The position numbers and the translations under genes are program-made. The notes beneath the pieces were generated by a model. It was not told the DNA's origin and searched no databases. It was given only the letters and a program-made list of their open reading frames with translations. A stretch of 64,000 nt of DNA from Cryobacterium glaciale (GTDB taxonomy: Bacteria > Actinomycetota > Actinomycetes > Actinomycetales > Microbacteriaceae), in assembly GCF_004402535.1 (NCBI RefSeq), contig NZ_SOEY01000031.1, forward strand, positions 1 to 64,000, written 5' to 3'. Below are positions 49,053 through 58,555 of the stretch, piece by piece; the first letter of the stretch is position 1; the number at the start of each line of letters is the position of its first letter.

Positions 49053-50645
49053 TTGTCGAAGCCCGTCGTCCTGATCGCCGAAGAACTTTCCCCCGCCACC
49101 GTCGATGCCCTCGGGCCCGACTTTGACATTCACTACGTCGACGGCACGGATCGCTCCGCGCTGTTCGCCGAGCTTGCCACCGCGCAGGCCGTTTTGGTGC
49201 GCTCAGCCACCAAGATGGATGCCGAAGCCATCAAGGCTGCGCCCCGTCTGAAGGTCATCGCCCGTGCGGGCGTCGGCCTCGACAACGTCGACATCAAAGC
49301 CGCCACCGCGGCCGGTGTCATGGTTGTCAACGCTCCCACCTCGAACATCATCTCGGCCGCCGAGCTGACCGTCGGGCACATCCTGAGCCTGGCCCGTCAC
49401 ATTCCGGCCGCCTCCGGCGCCCTCGCCGACGGGCAGTGGAAGCGCTCCAAGTACACCGGCGTCGAGCTCTACGAAAAGACCATCGGCATCATCGGCCTCG
49501 GCCGGATCGGTGCGCTCATCACCGCCCGCATGCAGGCCTTCGGCACCAACGTGATCGCCTACGACCCGTACATCACCTCGGCCCGGGCCCAGCAGCTCGG
49601 TGTGACCCCGGTCACCCTCGACGAACTGCTCGCGCAGTCCGACTTCGTCACGATCCACATGCCGAAGACCCCAGAGACCACCGGCATGATCGGTGCCGCG
49701 CAGCTCAAGCTGATGAAGCCGACCGCCTTCGTCGTCAACGTCGCCCGCGGCGGACTCATCGATGAAGAGGCGCTGCACGAGGCCCTCCTCGCCGGCACCA
49801 TCGCCGGCGCTGGCCTCGACGTGTTCGTGAGCGAACCGCCGACCGGTTCGCCGCTGCTCGGTCTCGACAACATCATCACGACCCCGCACCTCGGCGCGTC
49901 GACCGACGAAGCCCAGGAGAAGGCCGGCGTCTCGGTTGCCAAGTCCGTGCGCCTCGCGCTATCCGGCGAGCTCGTTCCCGACGCGGTCAACGTTGCCGGC
50001 GGAGTCATCGATCCCTACGTGCGCCCCGGCATCCCGCTGGTCGAGAAGCTCGGCCAGGTCTTCTCCGGCCTCGCCGCCCACAGCCCGCTCACGAGCGTGG
50101 ACATCGAGGTGCGGGGCGAACTGGTCGAGTTCGATGTGAGCGTGCTCAAGCTCGCCGCGCTCAAGGGCATCTTCACGAACGTAGTCAGCGAAACCGTCTC
50201 GTACGTCAACGCACCGCTGCTGGCCGAACAGCGCGGCGTCACCGTGCGCATGCTCACCGACGCCGAATCGCCCGAGTACCGCAACGTCATCACCCTGCGC
50301 GGCGCCCTCGCCGACGGCTCGCAGGTTTCGGTCTCCGGTACCCTCACCGGTACCAAGCAGATCGAGAAGATCACCGAGATCAACGGCTACGACGTTGAGG
50401 TTCCGTTCGCCAAGAACCTCATTGTCATGCTCTACACCGACCGCCCCGGAATCGTCGCCGTCTACGGCCGCGAATTCGGCGAGGCCAACATCAACATCGC
50501 GGGCATGCAGATTGCCCGCCACGTGGCTGGCGGCAAGGCACTGAGCGTGCTGACGGTCGACTCCGAGGTTCCGGCCGGTCTGCTCGCCTCGGTGCGCAGC
50601 GCGATCGACGCCGAGATCATGGTGGAGATCGACCTTACCGAGTAG
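49053..50645 (+). CDS. serA: D-3-phosphoglycerate dehydrogenase
   Basis: About 530 residues when started at TTG 49053, which gives the normal N-terminus SKPVVLIAEELSPATVDAL; ATG 49029 is in frame but longer than the family. NAD site GIIGLGRIGALITARMQAFG, active-site His/Glu/Arg set within ARAGVGLDNVDIKAA and TTPHLGASTDEAQEKAG. A long form follows: an intervening domain (about 320-450) and a C-terminal ACT domain (NLIVMLYTDRPGIVAVYGR). It starts serine synthesis; the ACT domain allows serine feedback. A terminator follows. Confidence 0.96.
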   Translation: MSKPVVLIAEELSPATVDALGPDFDIHYVDGTDRSALFAELATAQAVLVRSATKMDAEAIKAAPRLKVIARAGVGLDNVDIKAATAAGVMVVNAPTSNIISAAELTVGHILSLARHIPAASGALADGQWKRSKYTGVELYEKTIGIIGLGRIGALITARMQAFGTNVIAYDPYITSARAQQLGVTPVTLDELLAQSDFVTIHMPKTPETTGMIGAAQLKLMKPTAFVVNVARGGLIDEEALHEALLAGTIAGAGLDVFVSEPPTGSPLLGLDNIITTPHLGASTDEAQEKAGVSVAKSVRLALSGELVPDAVNVAGGVIDPYVRPGIPLVEKLGQVFSGLAAHSPLTSVDIEVRGELVEFDVSVLKLAALKGIFTNVVSETVSYVNAPLLAEQRGVTVRMLTDAESPEYRNVITLRGALADGSQVSVSGTLTGTKQIEKITEINGYDVEVPFAKNLIVMLYTDRPGIVAVYGREFGEANINIAGMQIARHVAGGKALSVLTVDSEVPAGLLASVRSAIDAEIMVEIDLTE

Positions 50646-50666
50646 TTTTCTTTCAGAACGGATGCG

Positions 50667-50696
50667 AGTGGGCGCCTGCCATGCAGGCGCCCACTT
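50667..50696 (+). terminator. serA terminator
   Basis: AGTGGGCGCCTGC-CAT-GCAGGCGCCCACT forms a perfect 13-bp stem ending in TTGTGTGTG. The convergent tetR gene ends just beyond, so it may serve both. Confidence 0.8.
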
Positions 50697-50708
50697 GTGT
50701 GTGCTGGC

Positions 50709-51278
50709 TCAGGACGGCAGGAGCCGCCCGATCACGGCGATCAGCCGGGTCATCGCCGCATCGGTGTGATTCTTTGGCGCCTGCTCGTGCTCGGCGAGCG
50801 ACGAGTTGACGTAGAGCCCGTCACTGATCAGCATGATCGCCTGGGCCGTATCCGGGTCGTGCACGGCGTCTTCGATCACCGAGAGCCAGCGTCGACGAAT
50901 CTCGGTGAGCACCTGCATGGCCCGGGGGTCGCGGCCCTGGGCGAGCCGGGAGCCGGCGATGTAGGCACGGTCGAGCGGGCTCCCGGTGTGCACCGAGGTG
51001 CGAATGAGGTAATCGACCGGTCCGGCGGGGGCGGTGCGGATGTTCTCGGCGTCCTCGAGGGCGAGCGCGTCGAGGCGGGCCAGCAGGCCGTCGACCAGGG
51101 CGTCCTTGGAGGCGAAGTGATAGAGCAACCCGCCCTTGGACACCGCGGCCGCCGCAGCGACGGCATCGAGGGTTGCGGAGCGTTCGCCGCCCTCGACCAG
51201 CAGTTCCTCGAAGGCGTCGAGCAACCGATCCCGGGTGGGAACGGCTGGCGCGGCGGCATTTTTCGACATAAGGGCCAT
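50709..51278 (-). CDS. TetR-family repressor
   Basis: About 189 residues from ATG 51278 (an internal ATG at 51269 is possible). The N-terminal HTH is TRDRLLDAFEELLVEGG ... TLDAVAAAAAVSKGGLLYHF, standard for TetR. The C-terminal ligand domain is diverse. The gene is divergent from an MFS drug-exporter gene, and an inverted repeat lies between them, the usual layout for a self-regulated efflux system. Confidence 0.92.
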   Translation of the reverse strand: MALMSKNAAAPAVPTRDRLLDAFEELLVEGGERSATLDAVAAAAAVSKGGLLYHFASKDALVDGLLARLDALALEDAENIRTAPAGPVDYLIRTSVHTGSPLDRAYIAGSRLAQGRDPRAMQVLTEIRRRWLSVIEDAVHDPDTAQAIMLISDGLYVNSSLAEHEQAPKNHTDAAMTRLIAVIGRLLPS

Positions 51279-51331
51279 GGTAACGAACACGCAGACTGTC
51301 GGTCGGACACGACGAGCGGACTGGACAACTA

Positions 51332-51347
51332 TACCGTCTAGCCGGTA
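51332..51347. promoter_or_regulatory. candidate TetR operator
   Basis: TACCGTCTAGCCGGTA has matching TACCG/CGGTA arms around CTAG, with one mismatched pair. It lies in the tetR-MFS divergent gap. Confidence 0.5.
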
Positions 51348-51396
51348 CAGTAGTTTCTGTTGCTCCGCCGCTGGCGGTCGAGAAAGAACCCAGAAA

Positions 51397-52971
51397 GTGA
51401 ACGAGATCGTGTCTGCCCCCGCTGTCCCCACCAATGTTGTTCCTACCAACGCGAAAACAGAGGGAGCGGCATCCGCTCTGCCAGCGCGGCAGGACCGTCT
51501 GCGCTGGTGGGCGTTGGCCGTGCTGATGCTGCCGGTGCTGCTCGTCTCGATCGACAACACGGTGCTCAATTTTGCGTTGCCGGCGATCTCGACGGCCACC
51601 CTGCCGACCGGCGTGCAGCTGCTCTGGATGGTCGACATCTACCCGCTCGTACTCGCCGGCCTGCTCGTGGCCATGGGCAGCCTCGGTGACCGCATCGGGC
51701 GTCGCCGCCTGCTCCTGATCGGCTCGGCCGGGTTCGGTGTGGTGTCGGTGTTCGCGGCGTTCTCCCCGAGTATCGAGGGCCTCATCATTGCCAGGGCCGC
51801 ACTCGGATTCTTCGGTGCGATGCTCATGCCGTCGACGCTGTCGCTGCTGCGCTCCACCTTCGTCGATCGCGACCAGCGTCGCCTCGCCATCGCGATCTGG
51901 GCCACCGGATTTGCGGCCGGCAGCGCCCTCGGGCCGGTTGTCGGCGGCATCCTGCTCGAGCATTTCGCTTGGGGCTCTGTATTTCTGCTCGCCGTTCCTG
52001 TACTGCTGCCGCTGCTCGTGCTGGCACCGATCCTGGTCACCGAGTCGCGCGATCCGCACCCCGGGCGCATCGACTTTCTCAGCATCGCCCTCTCGCTCGG
52101 CACCATGCTTCCCATCGTCTACGGCATCAAGGCCATCGCCGAGCACGGGGTGACCTGGCTCACGCTCGCCCCGATCGCGCTCGGCCTGGCCCTCGGCGTG
52201 TGGTTCGTGCTCCGGCAGCTGCGGGTGTCGAACCCCATGCTCGACATGGGACTATTTCGGCGCGGCGCGTTCAGCGGCGCTGTCGGCGTCAACCTGCTCA
52301 GTGTGACGGCGCTCGTCGGGTGCCTGTTCTTCATCTCGCAGCACCTGCAACTCGTGCTCGGCCTCTCACCGCTGTCGGCCGGACTCGTGCTCGTGCCCGG
52401 CCTGGCCGCGATGATCGTGGCCGGACTGCTGATCGTTCCGATCGCCCGCCGGGTGCGGCCGTCGCGCGTGGTACCGGTAGCCCTGCTGGTGTCGGTCGCC
52501 GGATTCGCGTCGATCGCCCTGCGGGGCGGCCAGATCGATGGCTTCTGGATCGGCGTGGCCTTCGTGCTGCTCGGCATCGGAATCGGTGCGGCCGAGACCG
52601 TCTCGAACGAGCTGATCGTGGCGACCGCGCCGGCGGATAAGGCGGGGGCGGCATCCGCTGTGTCGGAGACGGCCTACGAATTGGGGGCGGTGCTCGGAAC
52701 GGCCGTTCTCGGCACGATTTTGACCGTATCGTATCGCGCGGCCGTGCTGCTGCCTGAGGGACTGAGCCCGGCAGAGCGTCTGGCGGCGGGGGAGACCCTC
52801 GGCGGGGCGGTGTCGGTCGCGGGGAACCTGCCGGCCGATTCGGCGGCGCAATTGCTTGACTCCGCCCGGCACGCGTTCGACAGCGGCGTGGGTTTGACCG
52901 CGTGGATCGGCGTCGCCCTCGTGCTCGCGGCGGCCCTCGTTGCGCTGGTGTCGCTGCGCCGAGCCCGCTAA
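51397..52971 (+). CDS. MFS multidrug exporter, 14-helix DHA2 (EmrB/QacA) type
   Basis: About 524 residues from GTG 51397 (GTG 51409 is an alternative). It has 14 membrane helices. Signature motifs of the drug-exporter branch are SIDNTVLNFALPAI (helix 1) and the loop MGSLGDRIGRRRLLLIG. The helix-5 motif reads WATGFAAGSALGPVVGGILLE. It probably exports a toxic organic compound with proton exchange, repressed by the divergent TetR protein. The natural substrate is unknown. A bidirectional-looking terminator follows. Confidence 0.92.
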   Translation: MNEIVSAPAVPTNVVPTNAKTEGAASALPARQDRLRWWALAVLMLPVLLVSIDNTVLNFALPAISTATLPTGVQLLWMVDIYPLVLAGLLVAMGSLGDRIGRRRLLLIGSAGFGVVSVFAAFSPSIEGLIIARAALGFFGAMLMPSTLSLLRSTFVDRDQRRLAIAIWATGFAAGSALGPVVGGILLEHFAWGSVFLLAVPVLLPLLVLAPILVTESRDPHPGRIDFLSIALSLGTMLPIVYGIKAIAEHGVTWLTLAPIALGLALGVWFVLRQLRVSNPMLDMGLFRRGAFSGAVGVNLLSVTALVGCLFFISQHLQLVLGLSPLSAGLVLVPGLAAMIVAGLLIVPIARRVRPSRVVPVALLVSVAGFASIALRGGQIDGFWIGVAFVLLGIGIGAAETVSNELIVATAPADKAGAASAVSETAYELGAVLGTAVLGTILTVSYRAAVLLPEGLSPAERLAAGETLGGAVSVAGNLPADSAAQLLDSARHAFDSGVGLTAWIGVALVLAAALVALVSLRRAR

Positions 52972-52980
52972 GCCCGCGAA

Positions 52981-53030
52981 AGCGGGAAAAACGTTGCTTC
53001 AGCATCCGTGAAGCAGCAGTTTTTCCGCTC
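52981..53030. terminator. bidirectional terminator between MFS and DUF6458 genes
   Basis: AGCGGGAAAAACGTTGCTTCA and TGAAGCAGCAGTTTTTCCGCT (21-nt arms, each described approximately) pair with few mismatches. T runs occur on both strands, and the converging genes end on either side. Confidence 0.75.
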
Positions 53031-53049
53031 TCGCGATCAGGGCAGGGGG

Positions 53050-53301
53050 CTACAGGTCGTCGATCGAGTTCTCGCGGCGCGTGACCTGCTCGCCGTTCGC
53101 CGGGTCGGCGATGGTGCGCGTCGTAGAGACACTGTTGCGGCGACGCGTCATCAACACGATCCCGAGGACCGTCACGAGAGCACCGGCCGCGAGCAGAATG
53201 TAGCCGACGAGCTGCAGGTCCACTCCGGTGACGGTGATGTCGAGGGCCCACACCAAGATGGCGCCGACGACCAGCAGAAAGATTCCCAGTCCGATACTCA
53301 T
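53050..53301 (-). CDS. DUF6458-type small membrane protein
   Basis: 83 residues from ATG 53301 with ribosome-binding site AAGGAC. Two hydrophobic helices (MSIGLGIFLLVVGAILVWAL and LVGYILLAAGALVTVLGIVL) are followed by a charged tail (RRRNSVSTTRTI). The opening MSIGLGIFL is typical of DUF6458 proteins of Actinobacteria, whose function is unknown. It converges with the MFS gene. Confidence 0.82.
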   Translation of the reverse strand: MSIGLGIFLLVVGAILVWALDITVTGVDLQLVGYILLAAGALVTVLGIVLMTRRRNSVSTTRTIADPANGEQVTRRENSIDDL

Positions 53302-53412
53302 GATGTCCTTCTTTCCGTTGGTGGTGCGCTGGTGACAGCCTAGGCAGTTCAGCGACAAAGGTAAGGTTTGACTATACGCAATTCAGGTGTTCGTTGACTG
53401 GTTCGGAGCCGC

Positions 53413-54483
53413 ATGTCTCGTATTATCAAACTCGCTGTCATCCCCGGAGACGGGATTGGACCGGAAGTTGTCGCTGAGGCCGTGAAGGTGCTCGGCGCCG
53501 TCACCGCCCGTGACGAGGTCACGATTGAGACGAGCACGTTTCAGCTCGGAGCCGCGAGGTTCCTGGAGACCGGCGACGTGCTCACGGATGCCGACCTCGC
53601 GTCGATCCAGCAGCACGACGCCATTCTGCTCGGAGCCGTCGGCGGCGTTCCGGGCGATCCGCGCCTGAAAGACGCCAACATCGAACGGGGACTGCTGCTC
53701 GGCCTGCGCTTCGCGCTCGATCACTACGTGAACCTGCGTCCCTGCACGATCTACCCCGGCGTCACGAGCCCGCTCGCCGCACCCGGCGTGGTCGACTTCG
53801 TGGTCGTGCGCGAGGGTACAGAGGGCCCCTACGTCGGCAACGGCGGCGCGATCCGCCGGGGCACCCAGCAGGAGGTCGCCAACGAGGTCTCGGTCAACAC
53901 CGCCTACGGGGTGGAACGCGTCGTGCGGTACGCCTTCGAGGTGGCCCAGGGACGCGAACGCAAGCACCTCACCCTCGTGCACAAGACCAACGTGCTCGTC
54001 TTTGCCGGCAGCCTGTGGCAGCGCATCGTGAACGAGGTGGCAGCCGAATACCCCCAGGTCGCGGTGGATTACCTGCACGTCGACGCGGCGACTATCTTCT
54101 TCGTCACGAACCCGACTAGATTCGATGTGATCGTCACCGACAACCTCTTTGGCGACATCCTCACCGATCTGGCAGCGGCAATCAGCGGCGGCATCGGCCT
54201 GGCGGCCTCCGGCAATATCAACCCGACGGGTCGCTTTCCCAGCATGTTCGAGCCGGTACACGGCTCGGCCCCCGATATCGCCGGCCAGCAACTCGCCGAC
54301 CCGACCGCGGCCATCCTCTCGGTGGCACTGCTGCTCGATCACCTCGGGCTGACGGATGCCGCGGCTCGCGTCAACGAGGCCGTGGCCCACGACCTGGCGC
54401 GTCGCACCATATCCGTGCGACGCAGTACCGCTGGGGTGGGGGACGCCATTGTGACGCTTTTGACAGACAAGGTACTCAAATGA
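53413..54483 (+). CDS. leuB: 3-isopropylmalate dehydrogenase
   Basis: 356 residues. Isocitrate/isopropylmalate dehydrogenase fold with [15 protein letters not shown], the substrate motif [11 protein letters not shown], a catalytic-type Lys and Tyr region ([13 protein letters not shown]), Mg-binding Asp in [17 protein letters not shown], and NAD site [18 protein letters not shown]. Third step of leucine synthesis. It overlaps ilvE by 4 nt, so the final transaminase is made together with it. Confidence 0.96.
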   Translation: MSRIIKLAVIPGDGIGPEVVAEAVKVLGAVTARDEVTIETSTFQLGAARFLETGDVLTDADLASIQQHDAILLGAVGGVPGDPRLKDANIERGLLLGLRFALDHYVNLRPCTIYPGVTSPLAAPGVVDFVVVREGTEGPYVGNGGAIRRGTQQEVANEVSVNTAYGVERVVRYAFEVAQGRERKHLTLVHKTNVLVFAGSLWQRIVNEVAAEYPQVAVDYLHVDAATIFFVTNPTRFDVIVTDNLFGDILTDLAAAISGGIGLAASGNINPTGRFPSMFEPVHGSAPDIAGQQLADPTAAILSVALLLDHLGLTDAAARVNEAVAHDLARRTISVRRSTAGVGDAIVTLLTDKVLK

Positions 54484-55583
54484 GCAAGGCCGCAACTTTT
54501 CCGCTGAGCTTCGCGTTAACGCCGTCGACCGACGCGCGCGCCGAAGCGGAACGCGAGGAGATCCTCGCCGACCCGGGCTTCGGTAAGCACTTCACCGACC
54601 ACATGGTAACGATCGACTGGTCGGTCGACGCCGGCTGGCATGACGCCCGCGTCACGCCGTACGGTCCGCTGCTGCTCGATCCTGCCTCCTCGGTGCTGCA
54701 CTACGGCCAGGAGATCTTCGAGGGCCTCAAGGCCTACCGGCACGCCGACAACTCCATTTGGACCTTTCGGCCAGAGAAGAACGCGCAGCGCCTGCAGCGC
54801 TCAGCGCACCGCCTCGCACTGCCCGAACTATCGGTCGAGGACTTCGTCGAGTCGGTCAAGCAGATGATCGCCATCGATGGCGACTGGGTGCCGTCCGCGC
54901 CGGAGACCAGCCTGTACCTGCGCCCGTTCATGATCGCCAACGAGAGCTTTCTCGGTGTGCGCGCCGCCCATAAGGTGAGCTTCTACGTGATCGCGAGCCC
55001 GGCCGGCGCCTACTTCGCCGACGGCGTCGCCCCGGTGAAGATCTGGCTGTCGACCGAGTACTCCCGCGCCGGCCGCGGCGGCACCGGCGCTGCCAAGTGC
55101 GGCGGCAACTACGCCGCGTCCCTGCTGCCCCAGATGGAGGCCTACGAGAACGGCTGCGCCCAGGTGCTCTTTCTCGACGGTGAAACCGGCAGTCATATCG
55201 ACGAACTGGGCGGCATGAACGTGTTCTTCGTGCACGGTACCGACACCCTCGTCACTCCGCGCCTCACCGGATCCATCCTCGAGGGCGTCACCCGCGACAG
55301 CATCATGCAGCTCGCCCGCGACCGCGGTATGACCGTGGAAGAGCGTGACGTGACGCTGGGGGAGTGGCGCGAGGGCGTCGCATCCGGTGCCATCACCGAG
55401 GTCTTCGCCTGCGGAACCGCCGCTGTCGTCACCCCGATCGGCCAGCTCAAGGCCAAGGACTTCACGATCGGCGAAGCGGATGCCCCCGCCGGCGCGATCA
55501 CGCTGTCGCTGCGCCAGGAGCTCACCGACATCCAGTACGGCCGCCTGCCCGACCGACACGGCTGGCTCACCCGCCTAGACTGA
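54480..55583 (+). CDS. ilvE: branched-chain amino acid aminotransferase
   Basis: 367 residues, fold-type IV PLP enzyme. [27 protein letters not shown], the PLP-lysine region [16 protein letters not shown] and [11 protein letters not shown] / [14 protein letters not shown] are all present. It makes valine, leucine and isoleucine from their keto acids. The 4-nt overlap with leuB supports an operon, followed after 32 nt by the FAH-like gene and then gltX. Confidence 0.97.
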   Translation: MSKAATFPLSFALTPSTDARAEAEREEILADPGFGKHFTDHMVTIDWSVDAGWHDARVTPYGPLLLDPASSVLHYGQEIFEGLKAYRHADNSIWTFRPEKNAQRLQRSAHRLALPELSVEDFVESVKQMIAIDGDWVPSAPETSLYLRPFMIANESFLGVRAAHKVSFYVIASPAGAYFADGVAPVKIWLSTEYSRAGRGGTGAAKCGGNYAASLLPQMEAYENGCAQVLFLDGETGSHIDELGGMNVFFVHGTDTLVTPRLTGSILEGVTRDSIMQLARDRGMTVEERDVTLGEWREGVASGAITEVFACGTAAVVTPIGQLKAKDFTIGEADAPAGAITLSLRQELTDIQYGRLPDRHGWLTRLD

Positions 55584-55615
55584 AGCTTTTGGCCTTATGG
55601 GCGGGAACGAGACAC

Positions 55616-56350
55616 GTGAAGATCGCACGCTACAGCTACCAGGGCGCCATCGCGTTTGGCATCGTTGACGACGACGACGAACTGGTCGTGCTCAGGAGCG
55701 ACCCGATGTTCGCCGGATTCGACACGACCGGCGACCGGGTGGCCCTGGCCGACGTGAAGCTGCTCGCGCCGGTGATTCCGCGTTCCAAGATCGTCGCCGT
55801 GGTGTCTTCCGGGGCTGAGCCGTCGTTCGTGCTTCGGCCGAACACCGCGGTCGTCGGTCCCGGCGACTCCATCTTGCTGCCGGCCGCCTCCGAGCGGGTC
55901 GAGGTCGAGGGCCAGCTCGCGATCGTCATCGGCAAGATCGCCAAGAACGTCCCAGCAGCGGATGCCCTCAGTCGCGTCTTCGGCTACACCGTCGCGACGG
56001 TCGTCACCGCGGCCGACCTCGCTTCGGCCACGCGGGCCGGGGCCTTCGACACGTTCCTGCCGCTCGGTCCGGTCATCGAGACCGAGTTCGACGAGGCGGC
56101 CACAGCGCTGCGCGGGCTCATCAACGACGAGGAATTTCAGGCGGTCTCGCTCGGAGACGACGACCGCACCACCGAGGACACGGTCGCTGCCCTGGTCGCG
56201 TTCGCCTCGAGCGTGTTCACCCTGTTGCCCGGCGACGTGATTCTGGCCGGACGCTTGGACACGCCCGCGGACGTCGTCGACGGCGACACGGTCACGCTGT
56301 CGATCGCCGGTATCGGAACGCTGGTGAACCCGGTGGTGCGCCCGGCCTGA
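55616..56350 (+). CDS. fumarylacetoacetate hydrolase-family protein with altered active site
   Basis: 244 residues from GTG 55616. Fold markers are FVLRPNTAVVGPGDSI, VEGQLAIVIGKIAKNV, GYTVATVVTAADLASATRAG and DTFLPLGPVIETE, followed by a C-terminal GDVILAG. Normal family members have the metal/catalytic sets HHEGELAVVIG, GRNYAAHVAE and NDVTARDLQ. Here the GRNYAAH segment is missing (SSGAEPSF instead), the first His is gone and NDVTARD is VVTAADL. It may be inactive or act on a different substrate. It sits in the ilvE-gltX interval. Confidence 0.85.
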   Translation: MKIARYSYQGAIAFGIVDDDDELVVLRSDPMFAGFDTTGDRVALADVKLLAPVIPRSKIVAVVSSGAEPSFVLRPNTAVVGPGDSILLPAASERVEVEGQLAIVIGKIAKNVPAADALSRVFGYTVATVVTAADLASATRAGAFDTFLPLGPVIETEFDEAATALRGLINDEEFQAVSLGDDDRTTEDTVAALVAFASSVFTLLPGDVILAGRLDTPADVVDGDTVTLSIAGIGTLVNPVVRPA

Positions 56351-56369
56351 CCCGCCGTGTCTGGCTCCG

Positions 56370-56437
56370 GGGCCCACTTTAGGGAACCGGGCCCACGGTA
56401 GATCATGGGCCCACTTTCCGGGCCCGGGCCCGGAAAG
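56370..56437. repeat. short repeats and a 24-bp perfect palindrome before gltX
   Basis: GGGCCCACTTT is present at 56370 and 56407. The second copy runs into the palindrome at 56414-56437 (arms CTTTCCGGGCCC and GGGCCCGGAAAG, no loop). No T run follows, so it is not an ordinary terminator. Confidence 0.8.
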
Positions 56438-56474
56438 AGAGTCATGGGAGCTCGCGCAACTAGAATCGTGAGTA

Positions 56475-57998
56475 ATGTCTGATACCACTGCACACCCGTT
56501 CTCTACCGCCACCGGAACCGACGTTCGCGTGCGCTTCTGCCCCTCGCCGACCGGAACGCCCCACGTGGGTCTCGTCCGTACCGCCATGTTCAACTGGGCC
56601 TACGCCCGGCACACCGGCGGCACAATGATCTTCCGCATCGAGGACACCGACGCCGCCCGGGACAGCGAAGAGAGCTTTCTGCAGCTCGTCGACGCCATGC
56701 GCTGGCTCAAGCTGGATTGGGACGAAGGCGTCGATATCGGCGGTCCCCAGGCGCCGTACCGCCAGTCCGAGCGCTACGACATCTACCGCGGAGTCATCGA
56801 GCAGCTCAAGGCCAGCGGTCACATCTATGAGAGCTTCGTGACCGGCGAAGAGATCGAGGCCCGTAACCGCGATCACGGCCGTGATCCGAAAATGGGCTAC
56901 GACAACTTTGAGCGCGACCTCTCCGAGGAGCAGAAAGCCGCCTACCGGGCCGAGGGTCGGTCCCCGGCGCTGCGCCTGCGCGTGCCAGACACCGAGCTCT
57001 CCTTCGACGACCTCGTGCGCGGGGAGATCACCTTCCCGGCCGGCTCATTCAGCGACTTCGTGGTGGTGCGCCCGAACGGGCATCCGCTCTACCCGTTCGT
57101 CAACCCGGTCGATGACGCGCTCATGGGCGTCACCCACGTGCTGCGCGGCGAAGACCTGCTCTCGTCCACCCCCCGCCAGATCGCGCTGTACCACGCGCTC
57201 ATCGACATCGGCGTGACCACGTTCGTGCCCCGCTTCGGCCACCTGCCCTACGTCATGGGTGACAAGAACAAGAAGCTTTCCAAGCGTGACGCCGAGGCGA
57301 ACCTATTTCTGCACCGCGACCGCGGATTCATCCCCGAGGGCCTGCTCAACTACCTCGCCCTGCTCGGCTGGTCCCTCACCCACGACCGCGACGTGTTCTC
57401 GATCGACGAATTCACGGCCGCGTTCGACGTCGTGAATGTCAACCCGAACCCCGCCCGCTTCGACCTCAAGAAGGCCGAGTCGATCAACGGCGACCACATT
57501 CGCCAGCTTGACGCCGCCGACTTCGCCGCCCGACTGGTTCCCTACCTGGTGACCGCGGGTGTGCTCAGTGACAGCCCGAGCGTGGCCGACCTCGCGCTGC
57601 TCGCCCAGGGCGCTCCGCTCATCCAGGAGCGCATTGCACTGCTCGGCGAAGCGCCGGCCATGCTGGGTTTTTTGTTCGTGACCGGTTCCGACCTGATTCT
57701 CGAAGCGGATGCCATCGCCTCCCTCCCGCAGAACGCCGCCGACATTCTCGGCGCGTCTCGCACCGCGCTGGATAGTATTCCTTCAGCGGAATGGAACACC
57801 GATCGGGTGCACGGGCTGCTCGCCGAAACCCTCATCGAGGGCCTGGGCCTCAAACCACGCGTGGCGTTCGGACCGCTGCGCGTCGCGTTGTCGGGCCGCA
57901 AGATCTCGCCGCCGCTGTTTGAGTCCATGGAAATTCTGGGACAGGCCGAGACCTTGAATCGCCTCGATCGGGCCCTTGCCGTAGTGACGGCCGCCTGA
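56475..57998 (+). CDS. gltX: glutamyl-tRNA synthetase
   Basis: 507 residues, class I synthetase. [20 protein letters not shown] holds the HIGH-type motif, KLSKRD the KMSKS-type motif (about residue 268), and DLLSSTPRQ and PRFGHLPYV belong to the catalytic core. The C-terminal helical anticodon-binding domain is present. In organisms lacking GlnRS it charges both tRNA-Glu and tRNA-Gln before amidation; tRNA-Gln lies 105 bp downstream. Confidence 0.97.
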   Translation: MSDTTAHPFSTATGTDVRVRFCPSPTGTPHVGLVRTAMFNWAYARHTGGTMIFRIEDTDAARDSEESFLQLVDAMRWLKLDWDEGVDIGGPQAPYRQSERYDIYRGVIEQLKASGHIYESFVTGEEIEARNRDHGRDPKMGYDNFERDLSEEQKAAYRAEGRSPALRLRVPDTELSFDDLVRGEITFPAGSFSDFVVVRPNGHPLYPFVNPVDDALMGVTHVLRGEDLLSSTPRQIALYHALIDIGVTTFVPRFGHLPYVMGDKNKKLSKRDAEANLFLHRDRGFIPEGLLNYLALLGWSLTHDRDVFSIDEFTAAFDVVNVNPNPARFDLKKAESINGDHIRQLDAADFAARLVPYLVTAGVLSDSPSVADLALLAQGAPLIQERIALLGEAPAMLGFLFVTGSDLILEADAIASLPQNAADILGASRTALDSIPSAEWNTDRVHGLLAETLIEGLGLKPRVAFGPLRVALSGRKISPPLFESMEILGQAETLNRLDRALAVVTAA

Positions 57999-58102
57999 CC
58001 GCGGGGCCGGAGGGGCTTCGACTCGCCGAGGGACACCTCGGTTTGGCCTCTCCAGCCCAAGTGGGCTAGGCTACTACTCGGCCCGATCTTCGGATTAGGC
58101 AT

Positions 58103-58174
58103 TGGGGTATGGTGTAATTGGCAACACGGATGATTCTGGTTCATTTGTTCTTGGTTCGAGTCCAGGTACCCCAG
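58103..58174 (+). tRNA. tRNA-Gln (anticodon CTG)
   Basis: 72 nt, CCA not encoded. The acceptor arm is TGGGGTA paired with TACCCCA, discriminator G. Anticodon stem GATGA/TCATT, loop TTCTGGT with CTG. T arm near TTGGTTCGAGTCCAGG. tRNA-Gln genes are common integration sites, and an integrase gene follows. Confidence 0.96.
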
Positions 58175-58180
58175 CTTTAG

Positions 58181-58220
58181 CCCCTGAGTTTCCGCGGAAA
58201 CCAGGGGCATTTCTTGTTTC
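58181..58220 (+). terminator. tRNA-Gln terminator
   Basis: CCCCTG-A-GTTTCC-GC-GGAAAC-C-AGGGG forms a stem with a two-base loop and one mismatch, followed by CATTTCTTGTTT. Confidence 0.7.
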
Positions 58221-58238
58221 CAGACACACCGTCCACGG

Positions 58239-58257
58239 CCCAAAGTGCCACTTTGGG
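58239..58257. repeat. short hairpin related to the 3.6-kb and 56.4-kb repeats
   Basis: CCCAAAGT-GCC-ACTTTGGG is a perfect 8-bp stem with a 3-nt loop. It shares the core AAAGTG/CACTTT with the repeats near 3650 and 56370. It sits just after the tRNA-Gln terminator. Confidence 0.55.
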
Positions 58258-58366
58258 TGCCAAAAACGACTCCCAGACGCCGTTTTGGCGACAGCGATGG
58301 CGACTAGCCCGGCCACCTACGTGTCGCTGCGTACGAGGTCGGAATGCCGTGTCGCACCTCATTGTC

Positions 58367-58555
58367 ATGAGTGACGATGACGCAGAAATCATGACCGGGC
58401 AGCAGGTTGCCGACCTGTTGCAGGTCTCGCCCCGCACGCTTGAGGAGTGGCGGCAGACTCGCACCGGGCCGCCGTATCGACGCATGGGCCGTCATGTGAG
58501 ATATATGCGCCGCGAGGTTCTCGCCTGGTTTGAGTCATTGGCCATGCATGCCTAG
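58367..58555 (+). CDS. excisionase-like helix-turn-helix protein
   Basis: 62 residues from ATG 58367. MTGQQVADLLQVSPRTLEEWRQTRTG, split here between helices, then PPYRRMGRHVRYMRREVLAWFES are the hallmarks of MerR/AlpA-like excisionases, which bind DNA next to att sites and turn integration into excision. The integrase gene overlaps its end by 8 nt, so the pair is a recombination module. The site between tRNA-Gln and the integrase fits this role. Confidence 0.82.
   Translation: MSDDDAEIMTGQQVADLLQVSPRTLEEWRQTRTGPPYRRMGRHVRYMRREVLAWFESLAMHA

Noticed and set aside
56414..56437. Transcription terminator after the FAH-like gene
   Set aside because: The palindrome is perfect but has no loop and no T run; classed as a repeat instead.
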